64,000 nucleotides of DNA from Basidiobolus meristosporus CBS 931.73. Its lineage: Eukaryota > Basidiobolomycota > Basidiobolomycetes > Basidiobolales > Basidiobolaceae. The stretch covers positions 1-64,000 of the forward strand of contig MCFE01000294.1 in assembly GCA_002104905.1 (NCBI GenBank), read 5' to 3'. Shown here in pieces: positions 44,338 to 54,640 of the stretch. The notes below the pieces were generated by a model, which did not search any database, was not told the origin of the DNA, and worked only from the letters and a program-made list of their open reading frames with translations. Position 1 is the stretch's first letter; the number at the start of each line of letters is the position of its first letter. The position numbers and the translations under genes were made by a program.

Positions 44338-45634
44338 ATTCTTCCTCTTGAAGCTCACCTTCTGTTTCCTCAAGGCATCCACTTACTCTCTGTCTAATAC
44401 ATTATAACTGTTGCCTGGATGAGTCCTGTGTATATTGTTCTTGAAAGCAACTTAGCTCTACTAATATATCATATAATACATTAGTCAGTTGAGGCAAAAT
44501 TGTATTCAAAATATCTTTGGTTCTCAAAGTTGAGGCACAAACCAATGTATCTGGCCTGTACTGAGCAAACTGTGCTCAAAATTGTTCCTGCCTGACTTTC
44601 TCATTAAATCCTATCCCTCTCAGCTCATTCTTTATTTCAATACTGGTCTTGTTATATATCTTCTTACATACAACCGCTGGCATCTTGATGTAGAACTCAT
44701 GCCACAGCTTTCTACTCAGGTTCTTCCATCTCTGTTGACTCTCTGAGGTATCTAGTTGAGCTAGATTAATGAGTAGTGCCTGTTGTGCATCAACATTTAA
44801 AACTTGAGCAATTTCATTCTGTTAGAAAATCTAGTACCCTAACTGATTTTCCCTAACCCAAACATAACTAATCCCAGTTATGGTTTATTTTATCACTTCT
44901 CAGAATCTATATTTAGCAGTCACACCTGATTAATTTTCATGTGGTCATTACGTACTCAACTGATCTGCTAAGCCTTTTCAAGTAATTATTCATCTGATAT
45001 TTATCCAACTGCTTAGCAGTTGTCAAGACATCAGGTGACTAATGATGCAACTTTTCATTTATCTTATGCACCTATCAACACCCCAACAGATCTCAGTTAG
45101 TCCAGTCTCTTGGTGCTTACTAATGCAACTCAATCAAAAAGTATAAATAAGGTTTACCCAACCTTTTGGTTTAGTGTGTGTCTCTACAAAATTAAGAATT
45201 CAACAAATCCATTCTGGTTTCTACCCAAGCTTAGCATATCTAGCACTCTCAAGAACACCAAGCCTAGCCTGCAGAGCAAACCTACTCTGTTGCCTTTATA
45301 AGCCCAACTCAGCTATATATAAGACCAATATTAAACCAGAACCTCTCTGCTAATATTTCTGGCACTCTTGACAATTTAAAATTCTGCACTTAGTTGTCAC
45401 TTAGGTTGAGTTAACTCATTCAAGAGTTTTATTACACTTTTCTCTTGGATACAACAGTGCCCAAATATCTGTATGAAGGCTCATAATAGACACTTGGGCC
45501 ATACTTGAATCATTTTGTAAAAACTCAAACAGATCCAACATCAACTTTTCCAGTCCAGACTGTGCTTGTGGGCTGGGGAATGGATTTTTTCTGGGTTGTA
45601 CTAACAATGAGTCAAGACTTAGTATAGGAACCAT
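44338..45634 (-). pseudogene. Unassigned reading frame, split by a solo LTR
   Basis: A minus-strand frame starting ATG at 45634 encodes MVPILSLDSLLVQPRKN... LFEFLQNDSSMAQVS and runs open to the LTR at 45416. After the LTR (44819 leftwards) a frame of 161 codons with a single internal stop (near 44578) continues: NEIAQVLNVDAQQALLINLA, QQRWKNLSRKLWHEFYIKMP, KTSIEIKNELRGIGF, then LPQLTNVLYDILVEL. Removing the LTR and one target copy joins the halves one base out of frame. I recognise no domain. The composition is helical and partly amphipathic. It resembles no other element in the window, so it is either a host gene remnant or the gag of an unseen element. R2 cuts its far end. Confidence 0.5.
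44820..45416 (+). repeat. Solo LTR, 597 bp, of an otherwise unseen family
   Basis: Begins TGTTAGAAAATC and ends GAGTTAACT (last base changed from A). CATTC is duplicated exactly on both sides (44815-44819, 45417-45421). TATAAATAAGG near 45141 and TATATATAAGACC near 45314 are possible promoter sites; the orientation is not certain. Confidence 0.7.
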
Positions 45635-45883
45635 AGTGATGGATATGGATACTTATACAGTAGTGTATTGGCATCAACCTAGTCTTATATGAGATAAATA
45701 TGAAAACTAATGTGATTGTTGAGTTTTCCATATATTATGCATGATGCATCTTGGATTGCATTGACACAGATCAGATCACATCATTTGCAGATTTCCTATT
45801 TAATTATAGACTTGTGAGTAAACAACAATAAAGATACCAAGGCATTGTTTGGGGATGTTTTTGTGACATACTGATGGGATACA
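45635..45883. other. Unassigned 5' flank of the frame 44338-45634
   Basis: AT-rich, no frame, no element recognised; possibly the upstream region of the unassigned frame. Confidence 0.3.
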
Positions 45884-46152
45884 TAGCTAGTATTGTATTC
45901 ACTAAAACTTGAACTGATTTTTTTTGAAATTCCATAGGTTGTGAATGATGACTCATTTAGCTGCATCATCATCACCCAATAAGATCCTATTTAATATATC
46001 TATTTCTGTCTGACAAAGATTTGGTGAGTCATTTGCTGACTAATGCTACTGATTTGATAAATAACACTGATATACTGATAGGCTAAACATATAACTAATG
46101 GATTTGACTAAGAACTGATCTAACTTACACATTCAAGGGGAAGATTATAACA
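45884..46152 (-). repeat. Ty3 family-1 LTR fragment, inverted duplicate of 39196-39507
   Basis: Carries the same internal deletion (CCATAGGTTGTGAATGATGAC on this strand) and is joined to the same Tnp2-tail remnant and R LTR as at 37954-39507, in inverted order. Confidence 0.8.
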
Positions 46153-46177
46153 ATCTACACAATCTTGCGATGGGATC

Positions 46178-47273
46178 TGTGGTAATGGAAAGTATTCCAT
46201 TACTACAATATCTCTAAATCAATATTGCACTCATTTCTTTATTTTGCTTTTTGCTATTGTAACACACAAGTGAAAGATCAAGAATTTCCAACTTTGAAGA
46301 ACTAATGCTCCAAACCCTGACAAGCAGTCCACCCAAGAATATTATGTCATACAGAACACATATTAGCCAACACATGTTTCAAATTACAGCTCATTTGAAG
46401 CAGTGCTTAAGGAGTTATGACCAAAAGAGTCCAATTATTTTATAAACAATGTCTTTTTGCTAGGATTACTAGGGTGACTTTGATTGCATGTAACTTTTGA
46501 ACCAGCCAATCAAATCATGTAAAAGTCTTACAGGTGCTGCGCCTATGTCCGATCTGCGCCACTGCAATATTTTAGTTTTGTATCACATGTATTGCTTGCA
46601 CAATCGCCCAAAAACTTTGATCCTTCAAAATTTTCATATATGTGATTTCCCCAGCTGAAAAATAAAGGGAGAGCCTCTCTTTCCAGAATCTCCACACTAT
46701 GATTACAAGTTTAAATGTTATACAACTTCCCCTGCATCACTTGCACTGTTGAGTATTCTGACTTTGATCAGTACTACATCAGTAAAGCAACTGCAAAGCT
46801 CACAAGAATCCAATCTAGGTTCTACAAGAATCTACCACTTTTCTGTTGGAAAAGTCCCCTCTAAGAAACCCCTTTACTCTAAAGACACCCCTTTAGACAC
46901 CCCTTTTGGTCTAAAGACCCCTTTAGAGACTTCTACAACACACCCCTTTAGGTTAAAGGGGAGTTCCAAATTTCCATATTAGGAAATATTTTCTGAGAAA
47001 GGAAAGTGACTTCCAAATAAGGAAAAGTTACTATAAAGTAAATAAGCCCAGTAGTCAACAGAAGGCCAGAACACTGCTGTAGAGGTGATATACACTGCCT
47101 ACAGTATATTTTGATCCTAAGATTGAGGAAATTAGTGAAAGTTATATCTTCTATTGGTATATCAAACTCCCAATAAACTACTCCAGTATTAGCATACTGG
47201 AAGTTGTTGTATATTGTTGATTAGCCTCTACATTGTAGAACAAGCCCCAAACTAATCATAATACAACACAACA
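46178..47273 (-). repeat. Solo LTR of element R, copy R3 (1096 bp)
   Basis: TGTGGTAATGG...CAACACAACA on the plus strand, with GATC on both sides (46174-46177, 47274-47277). The CCCC/GGGG array (46856-46950) has only six tracts against 12 in R1. Part of the inverted duplicate of 37950-39507. Confidence 0.85.
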
Positions 47274-47349
47274 GATCCCTTGTTAAGCTTCTCTGCTATT
47301 ATAAGAGCTATTGCCCCACAAGGTTTCAACCCACCATCCCTGGCAGCAA

Positions 47350-47905
47350 AAGTCCTAGATGCTTTCATTTGCAGCTGACAGCAATGGAGAACCACCTTGC
47401 AGAGGGTATGAATGACTTAGAGCAAACTTGGAGTACTAGGTTCAGAAGCCCCAGTAGACTTCCATATCCCCAAGTGTTCAGCAACAGGTTCCATATAAGA
47501 GGTATACTGGATACCTTCCCAGTCAGGATTAACAGACCTTCTAGAGGGCAGAAGCACTTTTATTCTTGCAAAACAAGGCACACTGTGTGTAGTTTCAAGC
47601 ACTGTCTGACATTGATGGTTGCATCATCTGGTTTGGTAGGCCATTTGCTGGAAGTAGGCATGACAAAGCACTTTAGGTAGAGAGTTATTCAGAATTCAGT
47701 AGAGGGGAGAAATGTATGGCATACTTAGCTTATATAGGAGAGGATTGTCAGAGATTAGGATGTATTTCAGCTTATAGGAAACCAAGGAATGGTGTGCTTA
47801 GCAGGAAGCAGAAGCTCTACAATCAGATAATGAATCATCTCAAAGTGAGGGTAGAGCATACATTTGAATATCAAAAGAGATTCAGCATACCGGCAGGTAA
47901 ATAGA
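47350..47905 (+). pseudogene. DDE_Tnp_4 (PIF/Harbinger-like) transposase relic
   Basis: Three frames together show the family's conserved blocks. GILDTFPVRINRPSRGQKHF and YSCKTRHTV at about 47500-47590 correspond to the first Asp block. FQALSDIDGCIIWF and PFAGSRHDKAL at about 47595-47680 hold the second Asp. YIGEDCQRLGCISAYRKP, VLSRKQKLYNQIMNHL and KVRVEHTFEYQKRFSI at 47716-47904 hold the Glu. A helix-turn-helix N-terminus would lie before 47480 but is not recognisable. The three frames and at least two stops show it is dead. This is the only member of its superfamily in the window. Confidence 0.75.
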
Positions 47906-48189
47906 GAGGAAAGTCATATAGAGGAGAAAACAGTAGAGTAGGTAAGATAGTTAAGATACTTATCAATGCACAGTACATTTGTACAAGAAGACATCCACAG
48001 AGAGAAATGTGTCTGGAGCATTATGAAGAGTAAATAAAGCAAGGAAAGCACTACTCTGAGCAACATAAGTAAGATTGAGTAAATTGCCAGTAACTATATC
48101 CTACCACTGGCATTATGGTAGAAGTTATAGTGACAGATGGAGCCATAGAGTGCCAGATCAATCAAGCACCATAAACAGGCTGGCACTAT
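47906..48189. other. Unassigned spacer
   Basis: AT-rich, purine-rich sequence downstream of the DDE_Tnp_4 relic. Possibly its 3' end; no terminal repeat found. Confidence 0.3.
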
Positions 48190-48236
48190 GTGGCACTATC
48201 ACATGGGCCAAGTCTATTTGCCTACCCACTACTACC
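48190..48236. repeat. Single arm of the foldback family
   Basis: GGCACTATGTGGCACTATC and CCAAGTCTATT resemble the right tip of 36585-37325. No partner arm was seen. Confidence 0.5.
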
Positions 48237-48399
48237 TTGGGTATTCCACATATAGTTCAAATCAAAAAAAACTATGGCCTCCTGCTTAATAACCTCTACA
48301 AATGCACACACCTGCTACAATTGACATACTTCTATAACCTCAACTTTATGGCTTCTTAGTGTGATACTTGCAAAGCTGCCATATACCTTGTACTGCCGG
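48237..48399 (-). pseudogene. Tnp2-like transposase C-terminal fragment (copy H)
   Basis: Matches positions 481-660 of copy A (TACCCACTACTACYTTGGGTATTCC, CAACTTTATGGCTT). It is separated from 49478-51650 by Ty3 family-2 LTR sequence; about 450 bp of transposase is missing at that join. Confidence 0.7.
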
Positions 48400-49330
48400 T
48401 GTAGTGGGGTGGCAGTGACACCCACTGACAGATGTGCTCATTCCCTTATTTTCTACTTCCCTATATCTCTACTACACTTATGATTGTTTTATCCCATTTG
48501 TCTTACCCAATCAGTACTATCCCATAAGTCAGTTGACTATCACACCTGCTTACCTTATTGCATAAGTTAGCCCTCACTTTATGTAAGATTACTAGCTATA
48601 AGTACTTTGATATTGGGCAAGTACCCGCGCCAGTACCTGTGGCATATGATCAACCTGTGTCACCATCCCTACCATTTCCATACCATATATGGTATCCCTA
48701 TGTTACACAGGTTTCAAAATACTGATTCCTGATTGGTTGGATGTGCTGTGCCTCTTAAACCCTTCCAGCACCTACTTGGAACATTCTTGGGTCATTCTGA
48801 TGTCATTAAGATTTCTATTGATATCCAGAGCCTTCTAGAACACCATGATTAGTAATCACTTAGCCAGTGAGAAGAGTATATAAGGGAGGCTATCCCTCTA
48901 CAATAAATCATCATCTCTTTTATCAATATTCCAACATGTTGATTAGTGTGATCACTGCTGACTGCTGCTACCTGAACCTCCAACCCTAGACCACAGGACA
49001 CTTCCAGGAAACTGCGCTGACAGCCAACTGACCTTGGAGGCACTACTTGTGAGGAATACTCAGAGTAGGTATCTTTTATTATATTTGATTCTTTCCCAAG
49101 TTTGTTCTTGTACAGGTAAAGATACTTTTCTGTCTTTGTAACTATTGACCACAGCTGCATTCTTATTAAGTCCCTGCTGGTGGAGTTTACAGTTGTTTTG
49201 ACTTTGGAAGCTTTAGTACATTGTCATCTCAAAGGATGCTGAACCCAGCACATACTTTTGTTATGACACCAACTAAGTTGGGGATTGTAGCTCAATAGTT
49301 TTCCCTTGACAAGCTTGTGGCTTTATTCCC
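48400..49330 (+). repeat. Ty3 family-2 LTR, first copy
   Basis: Begins TGTAGTGGGGTGGC. Its later part aligns with 53560-53825 (GGTAAAGATACTTT, AAAGCTGCATTC, GTTGGGGATWGTGGCTC, GACAA..T.GTGGC). AGAGTATATAAGGGAGG near 48876 is a probable TATA box. No internal region follows, so it is a solo or truncated LTR. Confidence 0.7.
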
Positions 49331-49477
49331 CTTCACATTAGATTAGAGACAGAACCCAAGTAATCCTAGCAAGCTTTTGCCAGAGGTTATTGCACCCAGT
49401 GAACACCCCACGCACAAAATACTTGAGAAGTGTTGGACGTATCTCTCCCTTGGACCTATACACCACCACAACGGTAG
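49331..49477. other. Short unassigned sequence
   Basis: About 150 bases between the Ty3 LTR and the Tnp2 sequence. No feature seen. Confidence 0.3.
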
Positions 49478-51650
49478 TACCTGCAACTTGACTTGTCTTC
49501 CTATCTCCCCACACATCCGCTCTGTAGGTAACTCCCAAAAGGTGAAGCAAGGCCCAATATTCTCCACACACCATACAAGATGGAGTAGAGAATGGATACA
49601 GTAGCGGCAGATGTCTACACGTCCAGCTTTATGTTTGTAGCATAGCCGCCCAAATCCCATCACAAGTTCCTCACACAACAGCTGTAGATGAGTAAGGTTG
49701 GCATCAATGATCCACTTCTGAATGAGTATTCCTACAATGTCCACATATGACTCTCAATGCTTCCAATGTACTCTTGATAGGAATGGCTTCAGAACACCAT
49801 TTGAATAAATACATATCTAGTTCATCCAGTCTTTGCATTTACATTGTTGCATATGCAAATGAATATTAATTAGAGCCCATGAGAAGTACATAGGGTAGCA
49901 GATGCTCTGTAACATCTTGCCAATTCTTTCAAATTTCTCCAGTATCTCAAAGGGCTCATTTAGCTTGAAATGCCCCATGTACAGCTTGGTCATCAGTATA
50001 GGGATATGTTGAAAAGCAAATGCATTGCTCCCAGTGGAAAGCTTTTGCTCCAACAGATATCCTCTATCTTAAGTATCTCTGGTTTCCAACTGGTTCTATA
50101 TTTTGGCCAATGGCTGATAGCTTGCCAACTTTGCTGCAATTGCATGCTGACTTCTGTATATTCTTTCTGTGGAAAGATGATGTTCTTAGTGCTGGTGTTT
50201 GGGTAATAATAATGTGTGTGAGTTATGGAGCAAATCCCCTGGATCTCACACATTCAACAGCAATACTGTCCATTGTGCCTAGAAAAACCTGCTATCTGGC
50301 TGATGGCTGGGGTATCTCCAATGCAGATAGTAGTATGTACTTTTACATGATGGTCATTTACTGTTATCCTGCTGGAAAGCTTACAAAATTCATCAAGCAA
50401 TGGATACTGGTAGCTATCCAGGTTTGATGGCAATTTAGGCCCAGATGCCAGTGAGACTACCATCAGATTATTGCTCTGATACCATGTGATGAGTGGCAGA
50501 TTCAGATTGATGAGAATCAGTGGCCTACATGATTTGCTGGTAGAGTATTTGTTTAATGAGAATCCATCAAGTGCTAAAGCAAAGGCATGGTCATGCATAC
50601 CTTCAAAGTAGCCCTTGCTTATTAGCTGTTTGTATTGTTTGCCATCATATTTATTGGATATGTTTGCGCTTGATTGATACTGAGAGCAGTACTCTATAAT
50701 TTTGCCATACTTGTCAGACTGCATCAGCTTCCTCAGACAGGGTATGACTGGAATATATCCAGAGTGTGGACAATGCTTTCCCTCAACAGTGGTGGATTCC
50801 GGACAATTTTGATACATTGCTATGGTAGCATTTTTGGATGTGAATGCCATGCAACTGTTAACACATGCTGGAATCAGGACAGTCTCTGGGTCATATGTTG
50901 CCAGCCGCATGATTGTTGTCCAATTGTACCATGTACATGGTAAATTGCATCCTGGTATGATTTTGGCAAGACCAAGTAATAAATCCTCAAGGCCCCCATG
51001 ACTCATATTAGAGGAAATGCACCACTTCTCTAGCCACAATATTACACATTCACCTGTAGATGGATTACTGGGCTCACTTGGCTCCATAAAGTATCCTTGG
51101 CATTTGTTTCAACAGGGGTTGTCTTATTGCAAATAGGGGTTTGACTGGGCTCATACATGTTACTGTTGTTAGGGGAGATAGGCTCAAAATCCATCAGTGA
51201 ACCTTATTTGTCAGAACTATCACTCTGCGTGCCATACTCCAAAGGCTGAAGTGATCCTAAAGGTGTCACAAATTCACCTGACTCAGTTTGTGCAAGGTGT
51301 CAAAGATGGCCAGGTGCCAATATAGATGTATCAACTGGCTTGCAAGGTAAAGTTGGTACAGTAGTGACCAATGAATGGTCAAATATGACTTGGGTGGCTA
51401 AGCAATGGCAGTGATTCTTGTAATTCTTCCTATGCTGTCTGCATGCTTCATGGCTGAGAGGCTTGCCACAATAGCCGCATGGTCTTTTTTCTCCTCTCTT
51501 ACAGCATTGAGTCAAAGTAATCTTGTCAATGGGGCAAACAGTGTGACCTTTAGCAATGTAATAGACTTGTTCCATTGTGTCATTGATCATAGTGCAAGAA
51601 AGTGCTGCATATTTTGTAATTAAAATGATATTTAGGGTCATATGCATGTC
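49478..51650 (-). pseudogene. Tnp2-like transposase, best preserved copy (I)
   Basis: Minus strand, N to C: a Cys/His cluster CPIDKITLTQCCKRGEKRPC then GYCGKPLSHEAC...HCHC (51300-51540), a likely zinc module. The long open part 50254-51087 has LWLEKWCISSN, LAKIIPGCNLPC, ATYDPETVLIPACVNS, FALALDGFSLNKYSTSKSC (first catalytic Asp in DG), SLASGPKLPSNLDSYQYPLL, CIGDTPAIS (second Asp) and GFSRHNGQYCC. Then come YYYPNTSTKNIIFPQ, ICWSKSFPLGAMHL (49993-50253), FERIGKMLQSICYP (49817-50053) and LLHLVWCVENIGPCF (49343-49744). These blocks match the TNP2/Transposase_21 pattern. Three or more frameshifts remain. It is divergent from ORF2 at 51963. Confidence 0.85.
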
Positions 51651-51774
51651 AATTTTGATCCCAAATTGGCACTGTGTGGCACCATCTGGTACTCTGTGGC
51701 ATGATCAGGCACCATCTGGCTTGCTATGGCACTATTGAGCACTATGATCAGCTGGAATGATGGAACAAGTCTAA
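51560..51774. mobile_element. Short foldback element in the transposase N-terminus
   Basis: ATAGACTTGTTCCAT...TTGATCATAGTGC is mirrored by GCACTATGATCAG...ATGGAACAAGTCTA. It shares its tips with 36585-37325. Related transposase copies (57550-57600) lack it. Confidence 0.7.
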
Positions 51775-51908
51775 TGCTTTTATATGACTTTTTGGTTAAT
51801 ACTCATGCAAACTTAAGACAGTTTTGTATTTGAGACATTACACCTACATGAATGTAGGATTCAATGCTGATCTGCCACAGTAAGCATTGTAAATAAAGCT
51901 GTGGTACC

Positions 51909-51926
51909 ACATACACACGTATATGT
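51909..51926. promoter_or_regulatory. Palindrome in the Tnp2 divergent promoter, copy I
   Basis: ACATACACACGTATATGT, beside GTGGTACCAC (51901-51910). Same place as 6636-6653. Confidence 0.45.
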
Positions 51927-51962
51927 AACACTATTCACCTTTGGTTTGACTCACTTCCATAT

Positions 51963-52936
51963 ATATGCTGCCAAAAAAATAAAGTAAGGTTGTCTGGTTC
52001 CCATCCAAACCCCACTGCTGATGGCAACAGAAGAATGGTTGGACAACAGCTTGCTTTGACATTCAGTGCAACAAGTGGAGCTACATCCAAAAAAGGTCCT
52101 GTGGACAGTGTGCTCATTAAGGGCAATAATGTGGACTCCTCAGGCTTGCAGTCAAGTAGGCAATTGAGAACCTTGGCAGAGCCACAAGCTGACCTTTATG
52201 CTCAGGCAGATGAGAATGTAGCAAACAAAGTACCCTCAGTTGCAAACCAGCAAGTGGCCATGATAACATCATCACCACCCATATTGGCAAGTATGTTATC
52301 TGCTCATATCAAAGCATTAATGAAGCAATTAGGTGCAGTGGCTGATAGGATAGATGCAACAGCCCAGAGAAATCACAAAATAGTCCAGAAACATAATGAG
52401 CAGATAATACATGTAGGGCAATCAATATCCCAGGTAGATAAAGCAGTATCTTTGCTGCAAAGAAGGAACTCAAGTATCTCAATGTCACAGCCAAGAATTG
52501 AGCCATTACCCAGTGTAACAGCAGAGGAACACTGTACAGTCATTGAAGCACAACAACAGTGCCCAAAGATAAAGCTCACAGAAAAACCTACCACTGTATG
52601 GGAGGGAGACATTGTGGTGTATATACCAAAGCCTAAAAATCAAAAGACATTCAAGATCTGTGAAGCCATTGAGTACAATAATGAAGAGTGGGCTAATATA
52701 CAAGACACCGTCAGAAGTCTAGCACGCCATCACCTTAAGTCTGGCATACCATGGGACCATCAGGACTGAAGGCCAAGCAGAATGCACTTGACCTGTTCCA
52801 TGAGCATTATCCTGGATTCAAACAGGCAAATGGATCTTGGGCCAGCATTGGTATGCTAAGAAAGTATCTTAAGAATAGCAGAAAATATCATAGGCAGAAG
52901 AACAAGGGTGCCACGGCTAAAAACCAGTGGCGATCA
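51963..52936 (+). pseudogene. ORF2 of the Tnp2 element, best copy (coiled-coil accessory protein)
   Basis: Open for 259 codons (51990-52769), then one base out of frame to 52936, where the same protein continues (FHEHYPGFKQANGSWASIGM, LRKYLKNSRKYHRQ). Copies at 12430 and 27840 keep this junction in one frame, so the break is a one-base deletion. The start in other copies is slightly upstream (MTPKNKAKLSG at 57370); here a shift near 51975 disrupts it. Features: a Ser/Thr/Lys-rich N-terminus (TFSATSGATSKKGPVDSV), a likely coiled coil (residues about 105-155), a WEGDIVVYIPKPKNQ block and a basic C-terminus with conserved Trp. Five copies in the window share it, always divergent from the transposase. 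Function is not recognised; DNA binding at the C-terminus is a guess. Confidence 0.75.
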
Positions 52937-53825
52937 TGATCACATGACATCCCTGGTCTCCAATTGTCTACCCAAATCAAGTCAGTGAAGAAATCCCATT
53001 TCCTTCTAGAAAGTTCTACTACATTCTAGCAGCTTCCTGAAAGCTCCAAGTCATCATTATACAATGGATCATTCTATGGAAGCTTCCCACTAGAACTTAT
53101 GTAGTCCCATGCCATATATGGTACCTACATGTCACATAACCTAGTCACATGATCAGCTGACCCCTGACATATCTCCATGTGATATTCCTGTCTGTTCTTT
53201 AGTATATTCTATCTTGGCACACTTACAGTGCCTCATCCCAGAACCCCATCAGTATTAGCCAATATCTCTTTGCATCCATATTGCCAAAAAGTATATATAG
53301 TCCTATCTTCCTTTATGTATTCCTTAGTCTGATAAACACAAGTCTTGAATAAACAGCCTTGCCTTGGAAATCCACCATGCCTTGGGAACATGCAGTGCCT
53401 TGTTGATCCACACCTAAGTCCTTTCCTGGTCCTGCCTTGTCTAGCTCTACTCTCCTGCCTTGTGTCTATTCATAACAGTTTTATCAGACTGCTCCTGACT
53501 TACCTGTGGATCTCTGCCTTCTACCCAAGGTGCTTGAGAAGAATATGTAAAGGAATACCTACCATAGGTATCACCCTGAATCTTTCCCTGGTCTTGTCCT
53601 CTAAAGGCAAAGATACTTTATCTTTGTAAGATTATTGGCCAAAGCTGCATTCACTTTATTACCCTGCATGTGTAGTTTACAGTTGCTACAGTATTGGAAG
53701 CTTTAGTATAATACTCAATCAAATGATGATAAAGCCTGTACCTTCTGAAGTGATGCTAACTATTCAAAGTTGGGGATAGTGGCTCATTAATTGTATTCTT
53801 GACAAACTAGTGGCATTGTAACCCA
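52937..53825 (+). repeat. 5' LTR of the Ty3 family-2 element
   Basis: Starts near TGATCACATGACATCCC where ORF2 homology stops. AAAGTATATATAGTCC near 53290 is a probable TATA box. Aligns with 48400-49330 in its later part. The exact 3' border is uncertain because no 3' LTR is present. Confidence 0.65.
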
Positions 53826-53895
53826 CAAATTAGTTAGCAATATTCAGTATTCCTGAACAAGTCCAAGAGACTTCTCCACCCCCTGCTACTGTGAC

Positions 53896-54640
53896 ATGTC
53901 CAGCCCAGAGTATAACTTTACAAGTCACATGGCTGCCTTTGCCCAGCTGCAACAAGATAATGCAGACCTCAGAAACTCTGTTGCTCAGCTCCAGAGCTAA
54001 AATGCTCAACAGCCTCTCCAGCTCCCTCCTACCATGATCCCAAGATCACTCCCACTACCAAGTTCAGTGGCTCCCAGAATGAATTCAAAGGTTTCAGCAA
54101 CATAGTAAAACACCACTTGTCACTACTACCCAATTGTTTCCAACAGATTAAGCAAAAGTTGGTTATATCTGTAACCTGCTGACTGGAACTGCTCAGAAAT
54201 GGTTCTACCCTTTTGTGCAAACCAACTCCCCTCTACTCAGCAACTACCATGCCTTCCTCACAGAAATGGAGCTAACTTTTGGCAACATTTGCCAAGCCAG
54301 AACTGCTGCTAACAAGAGCAAGCACTTGAAGCTTGGAAACAGACCTGCATCTGTATATGCTTATGAATTCCAGCTACTAGCCAGCAATTTGAGCCTTTCA
54401 GGTAATACTGCCCTAATTAGTCAATATCAAGATGGGCTCAATGATGAAGTCAGTGACCTACTTCTCACTCTCCCTGATCTAACTACCTTGGGTGAAGCTG
54501 CTCATCAAGCAATCCAATGTGAAATTGTCTTTTCCAGGAGAAACAGAAATTCTGACATACTTATCAGCCAACCTCCTTCCCAGTGATCCAGTCACCCAAT
54601 ACTAAGCCTGATGATCCTATACAAATATACTGTGCTAAAT
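53896..54640 (+). pseudogene. Ty3 family-2 gag
   Basis: The ATG at 53896 gives MSSPEYNFTSHMAAFAQLQQ and a coiled-coil start, interrupted by a stop at about 53998. The gag core follows in 54215-54586 (ELTFGNICQARTAANKSKHL, SVYAYEFQLLASNLSLS, ALISQYQDGLNDEVSDLLL), the usual fungal Ty3 gag pattern. A knuckle LCLYCGQPGHFAKSC is readable near 54690-54735 in another frame. Confidence 0.8.

Noticed and set aside
44820-45456. A long intron (GT...AG) in the frame 44338-45634
   Set aside because: The exact CATTC duplication and TGTTA...TTAAC(T) ends fit an inserted LTR better, and the putative splice sites are poor.
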